A DNA stretch of 64,000 nucleotides. It comes from Ditylenchus dipsaci (taxonomy: Eukaryota > Nematoda > Chromadorea > Rhabditida > Anguinidae). Where the stretch lies: positions 1 through 64,000 of the forward strand of contig SADC01000330.1 of assembly GCA_004194705.1 (NCBI GenBank), read 5' to 3'. A program made the translations under genes and the position numbers. The notes beneath the pieces are model-generated. The model saw nothing but the letters and a program-made list of their open reading frames with translations. It was not told where the DNA came from and searched no databases. Positions 22,803 to 34,062 of this stretch are shown piece by piece (within the stretch, counting starts at the first letter, position 1; each line of letters begins with the position of its first letter).

Positions 22803-25800
22803 CAAAGCTAATTGTGTGATTTTTGCTGGCAGCAATGACGATCCACTCTGGACTGTCTGTTCAGGACCTTCCGACCATGTTCTCTTACTGGATTCGGTAA
22901 AATGGAGAAACTAAAGCCTTTCGAAATCAAGAACTACAAGAAAAAGTGTGGAGATCACACTGCCAGGTACCGGATACATGGATGGCAGGAAGCCAGCAAG
23001 GGAAAGTACCCATACGCTGTCCACCTGCAAGTACAATGGTTGAGGGCTCTGGGATCTGCAGTGGTAGCTTTATCACTACCCGCCACATTCTCACTGCCCG
23101 GCACTGTGTGCGGGGCAGCAGCAAGCTATCGATGCGTGCTAATGGGTCTGCTCAGGGAGGACCTGGTTCAAATGCTGGTGGGTCGACACTAATGAGCTTC
23201 CGAATGTAAATGCCATCTGTTTTCACACAATGATGCCCGTGGCCATGACTACGCATCCTTCAAGTTAGTGGAACATAGTATTTGGTATATAAGGCGACAG
23301 CGATTTTTTCATTGAATTTTTATCACAAATCCAACATTAAGGACGACAAAAATAAATTTTGAAAATAACATAACATTCCTGGCCAAAAATGACCATGACG
23401 TAAAAAGCCGAAAAAAAAAATAAAAATTGTGGATGATGGAGTCGAACGAGGAACCCACTTTATCAGCTCGATGCTTTTCCACTCGGCCACCACTTCTTAT
23501 ACCTTAACAAAGTTTTAGCCTTGTTGTATCGCTCGCTTGAATCTCTTATGGTCCTGACACGACTACGATTCGTTGTCAGGGCATGTGTTGTTCCTGTTGT
23601 TGTTATATCATTATTGTTGTGCTTGTGAAATAAAGCTGCCGTTAATTTCCGCTCTCCGCTCTCGCTCTCGCTCTCTCTATCCGCTATCAAGTTACAACAA
23701 GCCTGCATATAAAACAAATTTTATAATTCAGAAATAGAGCTTGATATAATCCTGCCAATGGCGTGCCAAAAGCACGCTAATCGGACGAAATCCAACTTGT
23801 ATAGATCCAACTCGTATAACCCAACTCGTATAGGTATCAATTCGTACAGATCCGACTCAAAGAAGAGTTCAAGTTCACCTAGACGCAAACGTTTTATTTG
23901 GTCAGCTAAAACTTTGTTAGCGGAACCACCGTATTTTCTCTATCAATCTCACACGGTGATGATTTTTCAGCCAATAAAAAAATTACGAACTCGTCAATTG
24001 AAAATAGCCTTAACTCCGAAATGCTATTCAGAAATATGAGAAATGATGAAAATGATAATTTACTGATTGTATGTTGCGACTGCAATTAAACCTCGATAGA
24101 ATTAACCAGGTTTTATGCGGTTTCTAGGGGTTCAATGACCCTAGATACAGTGTGACCCTCGATGAAGTGTATTTTCTTCCGGTTCCTAGGCGTTACATTA
24201 TATCAAAGTTTGACTCCAACAGCTCCATAAGAGAATGTGTGATTGCCCACATACGACAGCCAAAAACAAATACATCTATTTTTTATTGCAAGCAAACAAA
24301 TTAAACAAAAACGAGAATGAGCCGGAAACAAATTAAGGAGACATACTTAATATATAATCTACCGTGTTTCTTTTTTCTTCTGAGATGCTACGCTCATCTT
24401 GCTCTTCACGACTCTCTTGGTTGCCAGTCGGATCCTCATTGTAGCCCATCATGTCACAAGAAATTGTCAATCACGAGCCATGTATCCCTTAAAAAATAAC
24501 TTATTTGTTGCTATTAAGATTTTAAGAACCTCTAGTAGTCAATTAGCTCATTAAGTTTTCTAGGCAATTCCTTCAGCAAATTGAACTTCTCTTGGATTCG
24601 CAGACGAAGAATATTTAGTGAGTAGATCCACACTTCGGGATGCACTAACTGCAAGGCTCCAAGCATTCTCACTTCTTCTGATCACGATAGTCGATAGCTA
24701 TTTTCTCTTTCTTCCAACGATCAAGCAGCGCGCGACATCCTGTGCAAGCATAGCGACCATTTTGGGCAATTATAGACGCTAGACCACGTATAACATATCT
24801 TCGGATATTCTGCTTCGGTGACTGCCAACTTTTTATAGCCTATGCGCTGCGAGTAAGTGAAACTAATCGTAGCCATCTAAAAAATTGAACTCATTTACAT
24901 AAAACAAAACTAAGAGCAATAAGTTTTCTTAGTGATTAATGCCCGAAAATGTTTAAATGATGCTAATTAACTAGTTGTTACATGTACGAATTGATACCTA
25001 TACGAGTTGCATATACGAGTTGGGTTTTTACCCGCTAATCAGTTTTTTGAGTACTTTTGGGTATAGATAGCTTAATTTTTATCACTCCTTTAACTTTTTT
25101 TGTACACACCAAACTGAACAACAATTAACATTTTCGAAAGTAGATTCAGAAACGTGTGTTCCACTCGTTTGTATGCCCTAGTTCAGTTTTTGATTGGGAA
25201 TCCAGGTACATGTGGACTTTTTGATAGCTAAGAATGTGAAAAATCTTTTCCGAAAAAGAATACAGCAAAAACTGGGCAACAAATGTTGGCAGTAGTACAC
25301 TATTTGGCCAGAGCCAAAAGTGAATTTTTTTGAGGCCTCAGTATTTCATATGTCCTAAAAACGAAAGCAAAAGCAAAAAAAGAGTTGAAGGCCATTTTTC
25401 GGTGAACAAAAAAAATTTCGATTGCCTTGATCCTCCTGGGGTTTTTGGTCATTTTTCGCCTTGGTCTTCCTATGTTTTTTGGTCATTTTTTGGTATTTTA
25501 CCCCTTTTTGGTCACTGGAGCTTTGCAAAAAAAGCTTCTTTATACATTTTTGATCATGAGTCTTCTCGGAATCATGTCTGAGGTAAGTGAGTGCGCGCAT
25601 CTCTAACTCTCAAGCCCCCTGCGTCCCCTTCGGGGGCGCAGGTTGCTTGGTTTGAGATGAGCACACCCACATACCTTAGACACAAATCACTAGGAAGTGA
25701 CTATGGAAGCATGAAATAAGCATGCATACCAGAGTTCTTTATGCGGTAGGGCCGTACAGTGAGAGACGAAAGAGAAGTGTCCCACGCGCATTTGAATTCG

Positions 25801-26572
25801 ACAAATTCTAATTCGTATCAACAAGTATGGTCCTTTAAAGGATCACGTAACAGACTCTCAGCTAATTTTTGAGCTTTTCAACGATGAAAAAAGATTTCAG
25901 GGGGTGACTGGGCATTTGGCCACCTGGACGAAATTCGGAATTTTCGGCGGTTTTCGGGGGTCAAAATTCGTGGTTTTCGGGCGAAATCTTGGGAATTCTT
26001 CTTCTGAGCAGGTGAGTTAAAGCTTAAGTATTACGTAGCGCACTCTCAGCTACCGTTTTTGTTAAAAATAGGTCACTGAGGGAGGTCGCCGCGACAGCGA
26101 TGGCGCTCCTTCTAGTCAGTCTATTATTTAGATAGACACAGCCTACTAACCTGCTGACACCGACTACATTTGTGCTGCCGCGAAAGAGATGTGTTGCCAG
26201 ATACTTTGACTGCAATCGGGTGGGGCGAATACAAGGAGGGCTCCATGAGCACCACCCTGAGATTTGTGCAACTCTCCACCAAAATTCCAGAGCAGACTTC
26301 TACGTGGTACCAGTGCACTAAACCGTTCATATGTGCATTCAAGAAGTCAATCCAAGATGGTGGCACTGGATTTGTTGACAGTGGGGGTGCTCTCTTGGGA
26401 GCACCTTTCGAAGACCCCAGACTCTACAATGACCCTCGCCTCCACTTTTGTTCGGCGTTATTAAAGGGGTGATATCTCCCCAGCTCTGAGTGACCAGCGA
26501 TTCTCCTACGCCACAGACGTCCGACCACTGTCGAATGAGCTGTGCGAAAAGATTAGACTTTGTCAAACCTGA
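22803..26572 (+). CDS. Trypsin-like serine protease, two recognised exons, apparent frameshifts
   Basis: Exon 22803-23277 follows a TTTTTTTCAG acceptor. It encodes a Cys-containing lead, [23 protein letters not shown], then [18 protein letters not shown], where the His of ARHC is the catalytic-His position of S1 proteases. HDYASFKLV near 23250 fits the catalytic-Asp region. Exon about 26132-26572 encodes LTAIGWGEY, a Cys pair and [15 protein letters not shown], the serine nucleophile motif (usually GDSGGP; here VDSGGA). It ends [20 protein letters not shown] at 26570-26572. AATAAA follows at 26604. Single-base shifts are needed near 22896 (AAAA run), 23030, about 23100-23230 and 26190. The signal-peptide exon was not found. 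The protein is likely secreted; substrate unknown. Confidence 0.75.
23429..23503 (-). repeat. tRNA-like sequence (degenerate, SINE-like)
   Basis: Read on the minus strand, GGTGGCCGAGTGG matches a pol III A-box as in Ser/Leu tRNAs, and CGTTCGACTCC 40 bp on matches the B-box. An anticodon-loop-like CTGATAA lies between. The acceptor and anticodon stems do not pair cleanly, so this is better read as a tRNA pseudogene or SINE head than a working tRNA. It lies in the protease intron. Confidence 0.5.
23777..25040. mobile_element. Inverted-repeat element in the protease intron
   Basis: Left-end words CCAACTCGTATAACCC and CTCGTATAGGTATCAATTCG (23806-23850) recur inverted at 24985-25030 (CGAATTGATACCTATACGAG, ACGAGTTGGGTTT). 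Ends approximate CTAATCGG...CCGCTAAT. The terminal region again consists of a repeated short motif (AACTCGTATA). It encloses a minus-strand coding remnant at 24532-24876. Confidence 0.65.
24532..24876 (-). pseudogene. Coding remnant inside the 23.8-25.0 kb element
   Basis: On the minus strand, ATG at 24876-24874 opens about 50 codons. After a frame change the sequence continues as [34 protein letters not shown], then (next frame) [16 protein letters not shown] and [14 protein letters not shown] before a stop near 24532. The CxxC followed by basic residues could be part of a zinc finger. I do not recognise the family. Its position between inverted repeats suggests a transposon-encoded or captured gene. 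Confidence 0.35.
25560..25745. repeat. Fold-back repeat, GTCTAAGGTA family, copy 4
   Basis: ATGTCTGAGGTAAGTGAGTG...GCGCGCATCTC, a perfect GC stem-loop around CCCCTTCGGGGG, then GAGATGAGCACACCCACATA and CCTTAGACAC. Same family as at 780, 12300, 14785 and 37020. It lies in the protease intron. Confidence 0.7.
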
Positions 26573-28297
26573 ACATGCACGATTTAATGCCATAAATGCT
26601 GTTAATAAAAAATTCGACTGGACAAAATATAGACATACTGTGCTGTAGACACAATTTAGGGGGTGGCGAGGGGGTTCGTGGCGCTTTTATATGACAAAAT
26701 CCTGTCTTCAGCTCTAATCTTCAGTTTTTCGACACTCAAAACACCTAAGTTTTGAGCAGATGTTGTTAGGGTGACTAAATACCGTATTTCTTCTAATAAA
26801 CGCCCTCCCCAAAAGTCGGAAAATGTACCCAAACTTCTTTTTGTCGATTTCACAATTTTTTCTTGTATTTAATTAACATGATCATACACAACCATATACT
26901 GAAAAGGACGCCAGAAATAGGACTACATTTTGAGTACAAGGTTGCAAATGAGTATGTAAAAACATTACATAAAAACGTCACTTTAAGATTAATACCGAAT
27001 AGTCTGTCCAGAACTATTCGGTATTAATTTTATTTACATACTCATCTGCAACCTTGTACTTAAAATGAAGCCCTGTTTCCTGGCGTCATTTTAAGTATAG
27101 GGTTGTAGGCCAAAACATTTAATTTTAGGTATAGTTTTGTTAGAAACAAAGTTGAAAAATTCGTACGTAAATCCAACGATGAAGAAAAAATTGAAATTGG
27201 CGAGGGAACAACCGTTGTCGGAGACGGCAATGGCCCTTTAAAGCTGCTGTAACTACCCTTTCAAACAACAAGTTCAGTATTAGCCCTTAGGCTCAGGGGT
27301 AGGCCAGTGTACGGAAGTTGTGACTAATAACAGTCTTACGCACTTTTTTCTGGGTCTGGACATAGATTTGGGTGATTTTTACTTAACTTATTTTCTTCAA
27401 TAAATTCCCCGTCTCTAATAAAAGCCCCCTCTTTAATGAACGCCCCCTAGATGTCAGTTGAGAAATAAACTCATTCTCTCTAATAAATGCTCCCCCATAT
27501 TCTCCACTCCAGACAATCCGATCAAAGTTTCAATGAATCTTTGATCGAAAAAGGATTACCATCGTGAAAATGAAACGTGAAGCCACCTATCGATGAGTCA
27601 GATGAGAAAGCGAGTTTTTCGTCTGAAAACAAGCATGGCTACACCACTTAGTTGAAGCAAAAGGTCCTTGTCGGTGAAGAAAAGAATCGTCCACAACCCA
27701 TGGTACTCGCCTATTATTGATTGGCACAATATGAAGTCAATGTCTGCCAGCGTACCTGTCTTCCAACTAACCAGCAGCTTGAGAGGGACTGGCGCAAAGT
27801 CCTACTTGATTTTTTTTATCCTTTTCCTCTCTTGGTGACATTGCTATTTAAGCGGAATTCTAAAGAATTTCAAATTTAGCTTTTCCCTTCTTACGCAAAT
27901 TTAAGTGAAGATGAAGGGCGCGGGGGGCGGGGCTTGAGGCAGAAGAAGTGAAAGGTAATGGAGAAGATTCGCAAAAATAGTGATTATTTAGTGTGAGAGC
28001 TTTCCAAGGAGATCACAGCGAGTAGGCAACTTATAAAAAAATTTCCAATGTTCAAATTCCAAAAAAAAATAAGATTTCTTTCCAAAAAAGCGAAGATTAA
28101 GGGAAGGGGGAGGGTTGAGGTTAATTATGCAAAATACAGTATTCCACTAACGAATAACAAGACAAAGAGCAGCGTGGAAGTAGCCTTGAGGGGGAAAATT
28201 CAGAGACAATTTACCAAAAATCTGACATATCATAGCGAAATACATTTTACTGGTTTGTTCAACAGTCTCAAATAAAACACTACACAAAATATATCTA
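26573..28297. other. Intergenic stretch between protease and minus-strand genes
   Basis: At 26782-27110 lies a fold-back whose left end is CCGTATTTCTTCTAATAAAC, with arms sharing CATTTTGAGTACAAGGTTG. A truncated TTAA-type end (GACGGCAATGGCCCTTTAA, 27223-27241) follows. At 27400-27510 are AATAAANGCCCCC-type repeated words. The frame at 28048-28275 is lysine-rich and low in complexity; no gene is claimed. Confidence 0.45.
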
Positions 28298-29668
28298 CTG
28301 TCTTGGAGTTTGTCTCACGCTTAATGAGTCCATCTTCTGTACTAGACCCCCGAGTTCTTTTGACTGTGCATCGAGAGTCTTAGCCAACAAATGAGCTGTT
28401 TTCCGGCACTCTTCTTTTGCCAGTCGAGCTTCTTCTTTTGCCAGTCGAGCTTCTTCTTTTGCCAGTCGAGCTTCTTCTTTTGCCAGTCGAGCTTCTTCCT
28501 TAGCCAGTCAGGCGTCTTCTCTGGCAAACCGTGCTCCTTTTCTAGCATCTTTGACTTCATCATACGCTATTTGCTTCACTTTCTCGACTTCTTCCTTGGA
28601 TCTGTCTGTGACCTAAACACAAGAAAATGAAGCACTGGAAATACTTGTTCGCATAATGTTCCTCCTTTCTTCGTTATGGGTGCACAAACTTTCGGTACTC
28701 CCAATAAATGGTTAAGAAGAGAATCAAGCTTAGGGATGTTACTTTTATTTGCCTTGATTGTTCGACTTACTTTTTTCACTTGTGAACTGACTCGTCTAAT
28801 AACAGTGGTAGATAAAACATTAGACGTCAATACAAGTCTGCGACAATTTTTGTAGTGGATAAAGCAGACTATGTCGAATAAAGTTTCAGCCGAACAGGTG
28901 TATGTGCTTGTCATTAAGAAATAGTAGCAAAAATATTTTCAGAGTACAACAAAATGAAAAGCAAAAAGTTATTATGCTAATCCCTACGTCAAAAAGAAGA
29001 CAATTTGAAATGTGTCAATCAACATCTGTGTCGCTTGTCGGTAGGGAGAACTAGAAAAATCCAATCGAAGAATAGTTACCTGCTGCTCAACCCCTTAATC
29101 TCTGCTTCATTACTGTTCATCCAGGTGAGAAACTAAAGAGAACGATAATTGACAAAAACTAATAATTTGAGAAATTTACATTCTCATGAAACCCTTGACA
29201 CTTGAATGCAAGAATTGTGGATACTGCAATCGCAACGTTCGTTTGCCAGTCTAGATCCCACCACCAGTATGAGAATGCACCTATCGAACAAGACAAACCA
29301 ACCAGCAAAAACGATTTGAAAGAGTGCGCTTCAGGAAGCAAAACGAAATAAGGAACCCACAGCAAGAAGACGAAACCAACAGCAAAACTGCACATGTCAC
29401 TAAAACATTTCTTTAGACATTCGTATAACAGTCAAATCACGATGCAAGACAGCCCCTTCAAACAGACCCCAGAAGTGCCTTTTACCGAAAGTGACTCTAG
29501 CAAAGTTTGAAATTTTTCACTTACATCCGAGTAAACGGCTGAAGGTGGAGAACGAATGTGATGACGAATTATAACGCACAGGTGCACGATGCGAGGATAA
29601 GCTCATTGCGATTCTCGATACAGTACAGAACACTCCATGTCGACTCAGGCATTTCGTAAATGGATAGA
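28298..29668 (-). pseudogene. Decayed paralogue of the membrane/coiled-coil gene (copy A)
   Basis: Five exon equivalents on the minus strand align with copy B: 29525-29668, 29180-29399, 29080-29132, 28771-29050 and 28298-28612. Splice sites are kept. The second exon has WVPYFVLLPE and WWWDLDWQTNVAIAVST, closely matching copy B. Nonsense codons interrupt it: TAA in exon 1 (after ASCTCAL), TAG and more stops plus a 1-bp insertion in exon 4 (TAG where B has a Trp), and TGA in exon 5. Exon 5 encodes a LAKEEAR heptad array ending LSVRQTPRQ*. Stops in several exons, not just run-length changes, make this a true pseudogene. Confidence 0.75.
28411..28516 (-). repeat. 21-bp tandem repeat encoding LAKEEAR heptads
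   Basis: Four near-identical copies, plus diverged edges, of GCCAGTCGAGCTTCTTCTTTT (plus strand). In minus-strand frame each encodes the heptad LAKEEAR, a coiled-coil-type repeat. At the upstream edge a unit has TGA where the others have CGA (Arg), a C-to-T change at a CpG that puts a stop in the frame. Confidence 0.85.
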
Positions 29669-31964
29669 CTAAAAGTGTTCAGTGTTAGGCAAGAAAATTC
29701 AACAAAAAATCAGAGAAAGATCCAATCAGTTTTTTTAATAAACCAGCAATTTTTTTAATATGAAAGGACATTGGCGGAGATAATTTTGGCGACTGGACGA
29801 AAACAAATAAATCTGAACTTGTCGGGCGACAGAACCAGAAATACTCTGATCTTGTCACTCAACAAGTTTAGTTGATTTTTGCCTTGGTGTTCCACCCCAT
29901 GTTTATTTTTCGTGATATTTTTAGGCTTAGGTAAAAGTCGGTCAGCATATGTAAAGACGAACTCAAAAGTCGTTAGACTCATGTTTAAGCCCATTTTAAA
30001 GTGCGCTGGCCGATTTTTGTCTTAGCCTTAATGATAAAAGGTCAGAAAACGAGGTGACAAAATGAGTTTTATAATTACAAAAATCGACGCCACTGTCATA
30101 TACAGTTGCGGAAAAAAGTTACCGCCCGATCAGAATTTCCACATTTTTTTGAGAAAAACTGTTTGAATTTAATTATTTTTCAAACGGAAAGGGAAAACGA
30201 AATAGACAGTCTTGTAGAGAATTTCACGATCTACAAAACTGGTATTTTTGTTCAAAAGATTCATTTAAAATTTATGCAAAAAAATGGCATGTCGACTGCT
30301 CTTTTAGAATTAGACAGGGCTAAGAAACGGATGGTTGAAGTTGGAAAAAACAAAAATGTACCAAAATGAAGTAAAAAGAGGAGTTTTATAACTCTTCCAA
30401 CTTCAACCATCCGTTTCTTAGCCCTGTCTAATTCTAAAAGAGCAGTCGACATGCCATTTTGTAGATAAATAAAGAGCTTTTAGAAAATGCATTAAATGCT
30501 AGCTTTTGATATTAAAATTTTCAAGAATAGCTGGTATTTACGTGACCGAACAACCATTTTCCTTACATTTACTTTGATTTTGACTAAAAGTAGACACTTT
30601 TATGTTGATGGTCATAAGTTTTCTCAGAACATTTAAAGCAAAAGCTTGACCTTCTAAATTGCAGCTAAAATTCAGGGCTCTTACAAAATGTATGCTGTAA
30701 TCTTTCACCATTGAAGACAAGCATGTAAAAAAGATCAAAATGTTATCGGGCGGTAACTTTTTTCGTGACCTTATTTTTGCATTGTTTCAAACTTTGCGAT
30801 TTTTTTGCATAAATTTTAAATGAATCTTTTGAACAAAAATACCAGTTTTGTAGAGCGTGAAATTCTCTACAAGACTGTCTATTTCGTTTTCCCTTTCCGT
30901 TTGAAAAATAATTAAATTCAACAGTTTTTCTCAAAAAAATGTGGAAATTCTGATCCGGCGGTAACTTTTTTTCGCAACTGTATCACCCCCCCCCCCTCCC
31001 CAATCAAATTTGGGTGTGTCCAAAAATCATTTTAAGTAGTAATTTCGGTATAAAAGTAGAGATGCTGCGGCTATGATGCGGCTACTATTTTGGCCAAACA
31101 TCTTTACTAATATTTTGATTAGTTTCACAAATTCTGTTTTTACCGTTCTCTTCAGCATTAAAAAAGAGGCGTGGCTGTTAGTCAGAGCATGACCATGAAA
31201 TAAATTGTTTTAGGGACTAAAATGCGTCGCCAATTTCAGCATTTTAATCTCTAAAACAATTTATTTCATGTTCATGCACTGACTGACAGCCGCGCCTCTT
31301 TTCAATGCTAAACAGAACGGTAAAAACATAATTTGTATAACTAGTCAAAATATTGGTTAACATGTTCTACCAAGACGGTAGCCGCAATTATCCCTATATG
31401 AACGGACCGAAAAAAGCCCTTTTCGGGCATTAATTTTTGGCTGTAGGTGAAAACACCCGCCAAAATGTGTAAATCTCCAGTCAAATTTTTCAAAACGTCT
31501 TGTTCTGGGTGTTTAATTATTAAATTTTCAATTTTTGCACCAGCATGAAGCCCTGAATCTCTAGTTTCTAATGAGCTATCAACTGGCTGACTACAATATT
31601 GAAAAGTGGGAGAACAATTCATTTTTTAAAACTACTCCTATTATTTCAAAATGAATTGTTCTCCCACTTTTCAATATTGTAGTCAGCCAGTTGATAGCTC
31701 ATTAGAAACAAGTCGTAATCTCTTTAATAATCCCACACTTCTAATGAACCCACACCCCTCGTTTTCCGACTAGGATTTCAGAGTTGAGGCCATTTTTCAT
31801 TGAAATTTACAAAATTTTTTGCGGATTGAAAAATAAAATCACAGTGCGATTATTAAAGAGAATACGGTAAATCATTATAGAGCAGATTTTTTGCAGGCAC
31901 AGATTTCCAGATTGAGCCAGATAATTTATTATACTCCTTTTTCAAACCAAACACATTCACTAGC
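29669..31964. other. Stretch between copies A and B: nested fold-back elements
   Basis: No gene is supported. Contents: the TA-flanked element at 30103-30980 with an inner palindrome; a palindrome at about 31145-31325 (TAGGGACTAAAATG... with AATTTATTTCATG arms); a fold-back at about 31430-31700 using GTGTAAATCTCC and AGTTGATAGCTCATTAGAAA; and an AATAATCCCAC/GCGATTATTAAAGAG repeat at about 31715-31870. Confidence 0.5.
30103..30980. mobile_element. TA-flanked Tc1/mariner-like element with a second palindrome inside
   Basis: Ends CAGTTGCGGAAAAAAGTTAC and GTAACTTTTTTTCGCAACTG are each flanked by TA. The arms of about 230 bp match well (GAAAACGAAATAGACAGTCT inverted near 30870). At about 30288-30455 an inner, almost perfect palindrome (ATGTCGACTGCTCTTTTAGA inverted) produces the same peptide frame on both strands. 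It is non-autonomous; no transposase was found. Confidence 0.75.
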
Positions 31965-33428
31965 TTAATCACTAGGCACCTGGTTTACTGAGAGAGTATT
32001 CATTCTTCCAATCAGCCGGTCGACTTCATTAGATTTGGCTTCATTTGATCGAAGTGCTTCGGCTAGTAATTTCCGGTATTTCTCTAAATTGGCTTGAGCC
32101 GCTCTTTCTCTAGCTTCAGATGCTCGTGCCCTGGCTTCTGCATTTTGCTCTCTAGCTTCTGATGCTCGCTCACTGGCTTCTAATGCTCGTACTCTGTCTT
32201 CTGCATTTTGCTCTCTGGCTTCAGCTGCTTCCGCTCTGTCTCTTGCATCTCGCAATTCAATGTTTGTTTCTCTGACAGCTTGCAGTGCCTAAACATGAAC
32301 AATGAAGCATTGAAAAATAAAGATTAGCTAAGCTATTCCATGTTTGGATATTTTGGGCACACCCGCTTTAGATGCACTTTACGAAAGCACTGTTATAAGA
32401 CTAAAAAGGTACACTCAAATCTTCATTCATTGATCTCTTTCGGGAATCCTGAGCCTGAGTACAGTCCTTAGGGGTTTAATTTAGCAAAGTCTGACTGCAC
32501 TACTTTGAATTGTTTCACTGTTGGAGTAACTTACTCTTGCCACTTGTGAATTGACTCGTCTTATAACAGTGATAGATAAATCCTTAGACGTCAGTACAAG
32601 TCTGCGACAATTTTTGTAGTTGATAAAGCAAGCTATGTCAAATAAAGTTTCAGCTGAACAGTTGTATGTATTTTCATCAAGATATAGCGACAAATAAATT
32701 TTGAGAGTGCCACCAAATGAAGAGCAAACAATAAATGATGTTATACGCCACACTGACATGAAGACAAGTAAATATGTGTCAATCACCATCTGTATCGCTT
32801 GTCAATCAGTAAAAAATGTCACAAACAAAATATTTACCCCCATCTCAATGTTTTCTTCTACGGCCACTTTTCTCCAGCTTACGAACTAAAAAAAACGATG
32901 ATGACTAAATTCCGAAAACTGAGAAAACTAACATGTTCGTGAATCCGTTGGCATTTAAAAGTTGAAAGAGTCGAGATCGTCATAGCTGTGTTAGTTTGCC
33001 AGTCCAATTGCCACAGCCAATACAGAAATCCACCACCGGCACAAGAGCACACGACCATGACGTAAGACAGCCAGCAATGATCAGGAAGCATGATAAAGTA
33101 AGGGAACCAGAGTAAGCAGAAGTATCCGACACCGAAGCTCCAAATGTCGCTAAAAACAGAAAGTATTTTTCCAAATCGCTATTGACAAGAGCACAGTGAA
33201 TAACAAAAATTGTACTTACATTTTGCAGTCCTCTCGCAAGTGAAAAAGATATGTGACGACAAAACAGAACGCACAGGTGCAAAGCGTCAGAATATGCTCT
33301 TTCGGAAACTTCATAGATTTCATATAAGTCCAAAATCGGAACGGCATAACGGATGACAGATATGCTAAAAAATGTTCAGTGTCAGGCGAAACATTTTTGA
33401 ATAACAAAACCGGAAACATTTTATCCAC
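31965..33428 (-). CDS. Membrane protein with C-terminal charged coiled coil (copy B)
   Basis: Exons on the minus strand: 33220-33364 (or from an ATG at 33428), 32933-33149, 32838-32885, 32535-32789 and 31965-32288; frames join at each junction. Hydrophobic segments: ILTLCTCAFCFVVTYLF, VGYFCLLWFPYFIML, VMVVCSCAGGGFLYWL and possibly LLVFMSVWRITSFIV. The cytosolic-looking part contains SAETLFDIACFINYKNCRRL. The last exon is a long Ala/Glu/Arg coil built on EAREQNAE and SEARERAA repeats, ending LSVNQVPSD*. I do not recognise a family. It is likely a small multi-pass protein with a coil for oligomerisation. A 5' exon with the true start may be missing, because TTTTTTAG|C at about 33365 looks like an acceptor. 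Copy A is a dead tandem duplicate. Confidence 0.65.
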
Positions 33429-33717
33429 TTTTTCATAAAAAGCCTGTTACTTATCAAAACTTAAAGATCGCACCAGCGCTTATCAGCATATATTTTCTGA
33501 ATTCGAATTGACAGAGACCACTTTTTTAAAACAAAGCAAGACTACAGTCGACGCTCTTTAAAAAGACTCTTAAAAGACCGACCAGAACTGAGTTATTACA
33601 GAGAGTGTAGTTAAAAAGATGACGTCTTTTGTGACCAAACATTTCTTTTTTCGGCTCTTCATAGAGAATGGTTTATTTTAACTGTATTTTAAAATTTGAA
33701 TGAGCCAGGTCAAAATT

Positions 33718-34062
33718 ACGGACAGCGAGCGATCGCGCAATTTCTCATTGTGTAAAGTGCAAATTGCGCAAATGCTTCATAGACACGTGAATTGCGCGAA
33801 TTCGAATGGCCCCAAAATTCAATTGCAAAGACGTTTATTGCGCTAGAATTCAATTCACCGGATTTCGTCTTGAAAACTACATGTCAGATTGTAGAGACGA
33901 CACAGCAGGAATGGAACCACGGTTTTGATTCAAAATGTATGGGCCCAACATTAATTCCACCAATCTTTAGCCTTATCAGGGTTTTCGCAATTCGAACTTT
34001 GCGTAATGTGAATTTGCGCAGTTTGAAGTTGCGCAATCGTTCGCTGCCCGAAATTGTTTCGA
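33718..34062. mobile_element. Inverted-repeat element with repeated AATTGCGCAA words
   Basis: Left end GACAGCGAGCGATCGCGCAA, right end TTGCGCAATCGTTCGCTGCC. Arms contain AATTGCGCAAATG and AATTGCGCGAATTC words, the same short motif used in the TIR of the MULE at 15995-18576. Flanks show only a weak 9-bp match. It may be a distant non-autonomous MULE; this is tentative. Confidence 0.5.

Noticed and set aside
23429..23503. Functional tRNA gene on the minus strand
   Set aside because: A- and B-box are present, but the acceptor and anticodon stems do not pair; kept only as tRNA-like repeat.
20955..26853. Two minus-strand frames starting MKSTKRSLGTFSDFWGGRL (20955-21146 and 26656-26853)
   Set aside because: Both come from the same fold-back repeat; similarity stops at the repeat edge, so this is repeat sequence, not a gene family.
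28342..28563. Minus-strand frame with repeated LDWQKKK
   Set aside because: This is the wrong frame of the 21-bp array. The frame that continues from the conserved splice site reads LAKEEAR.
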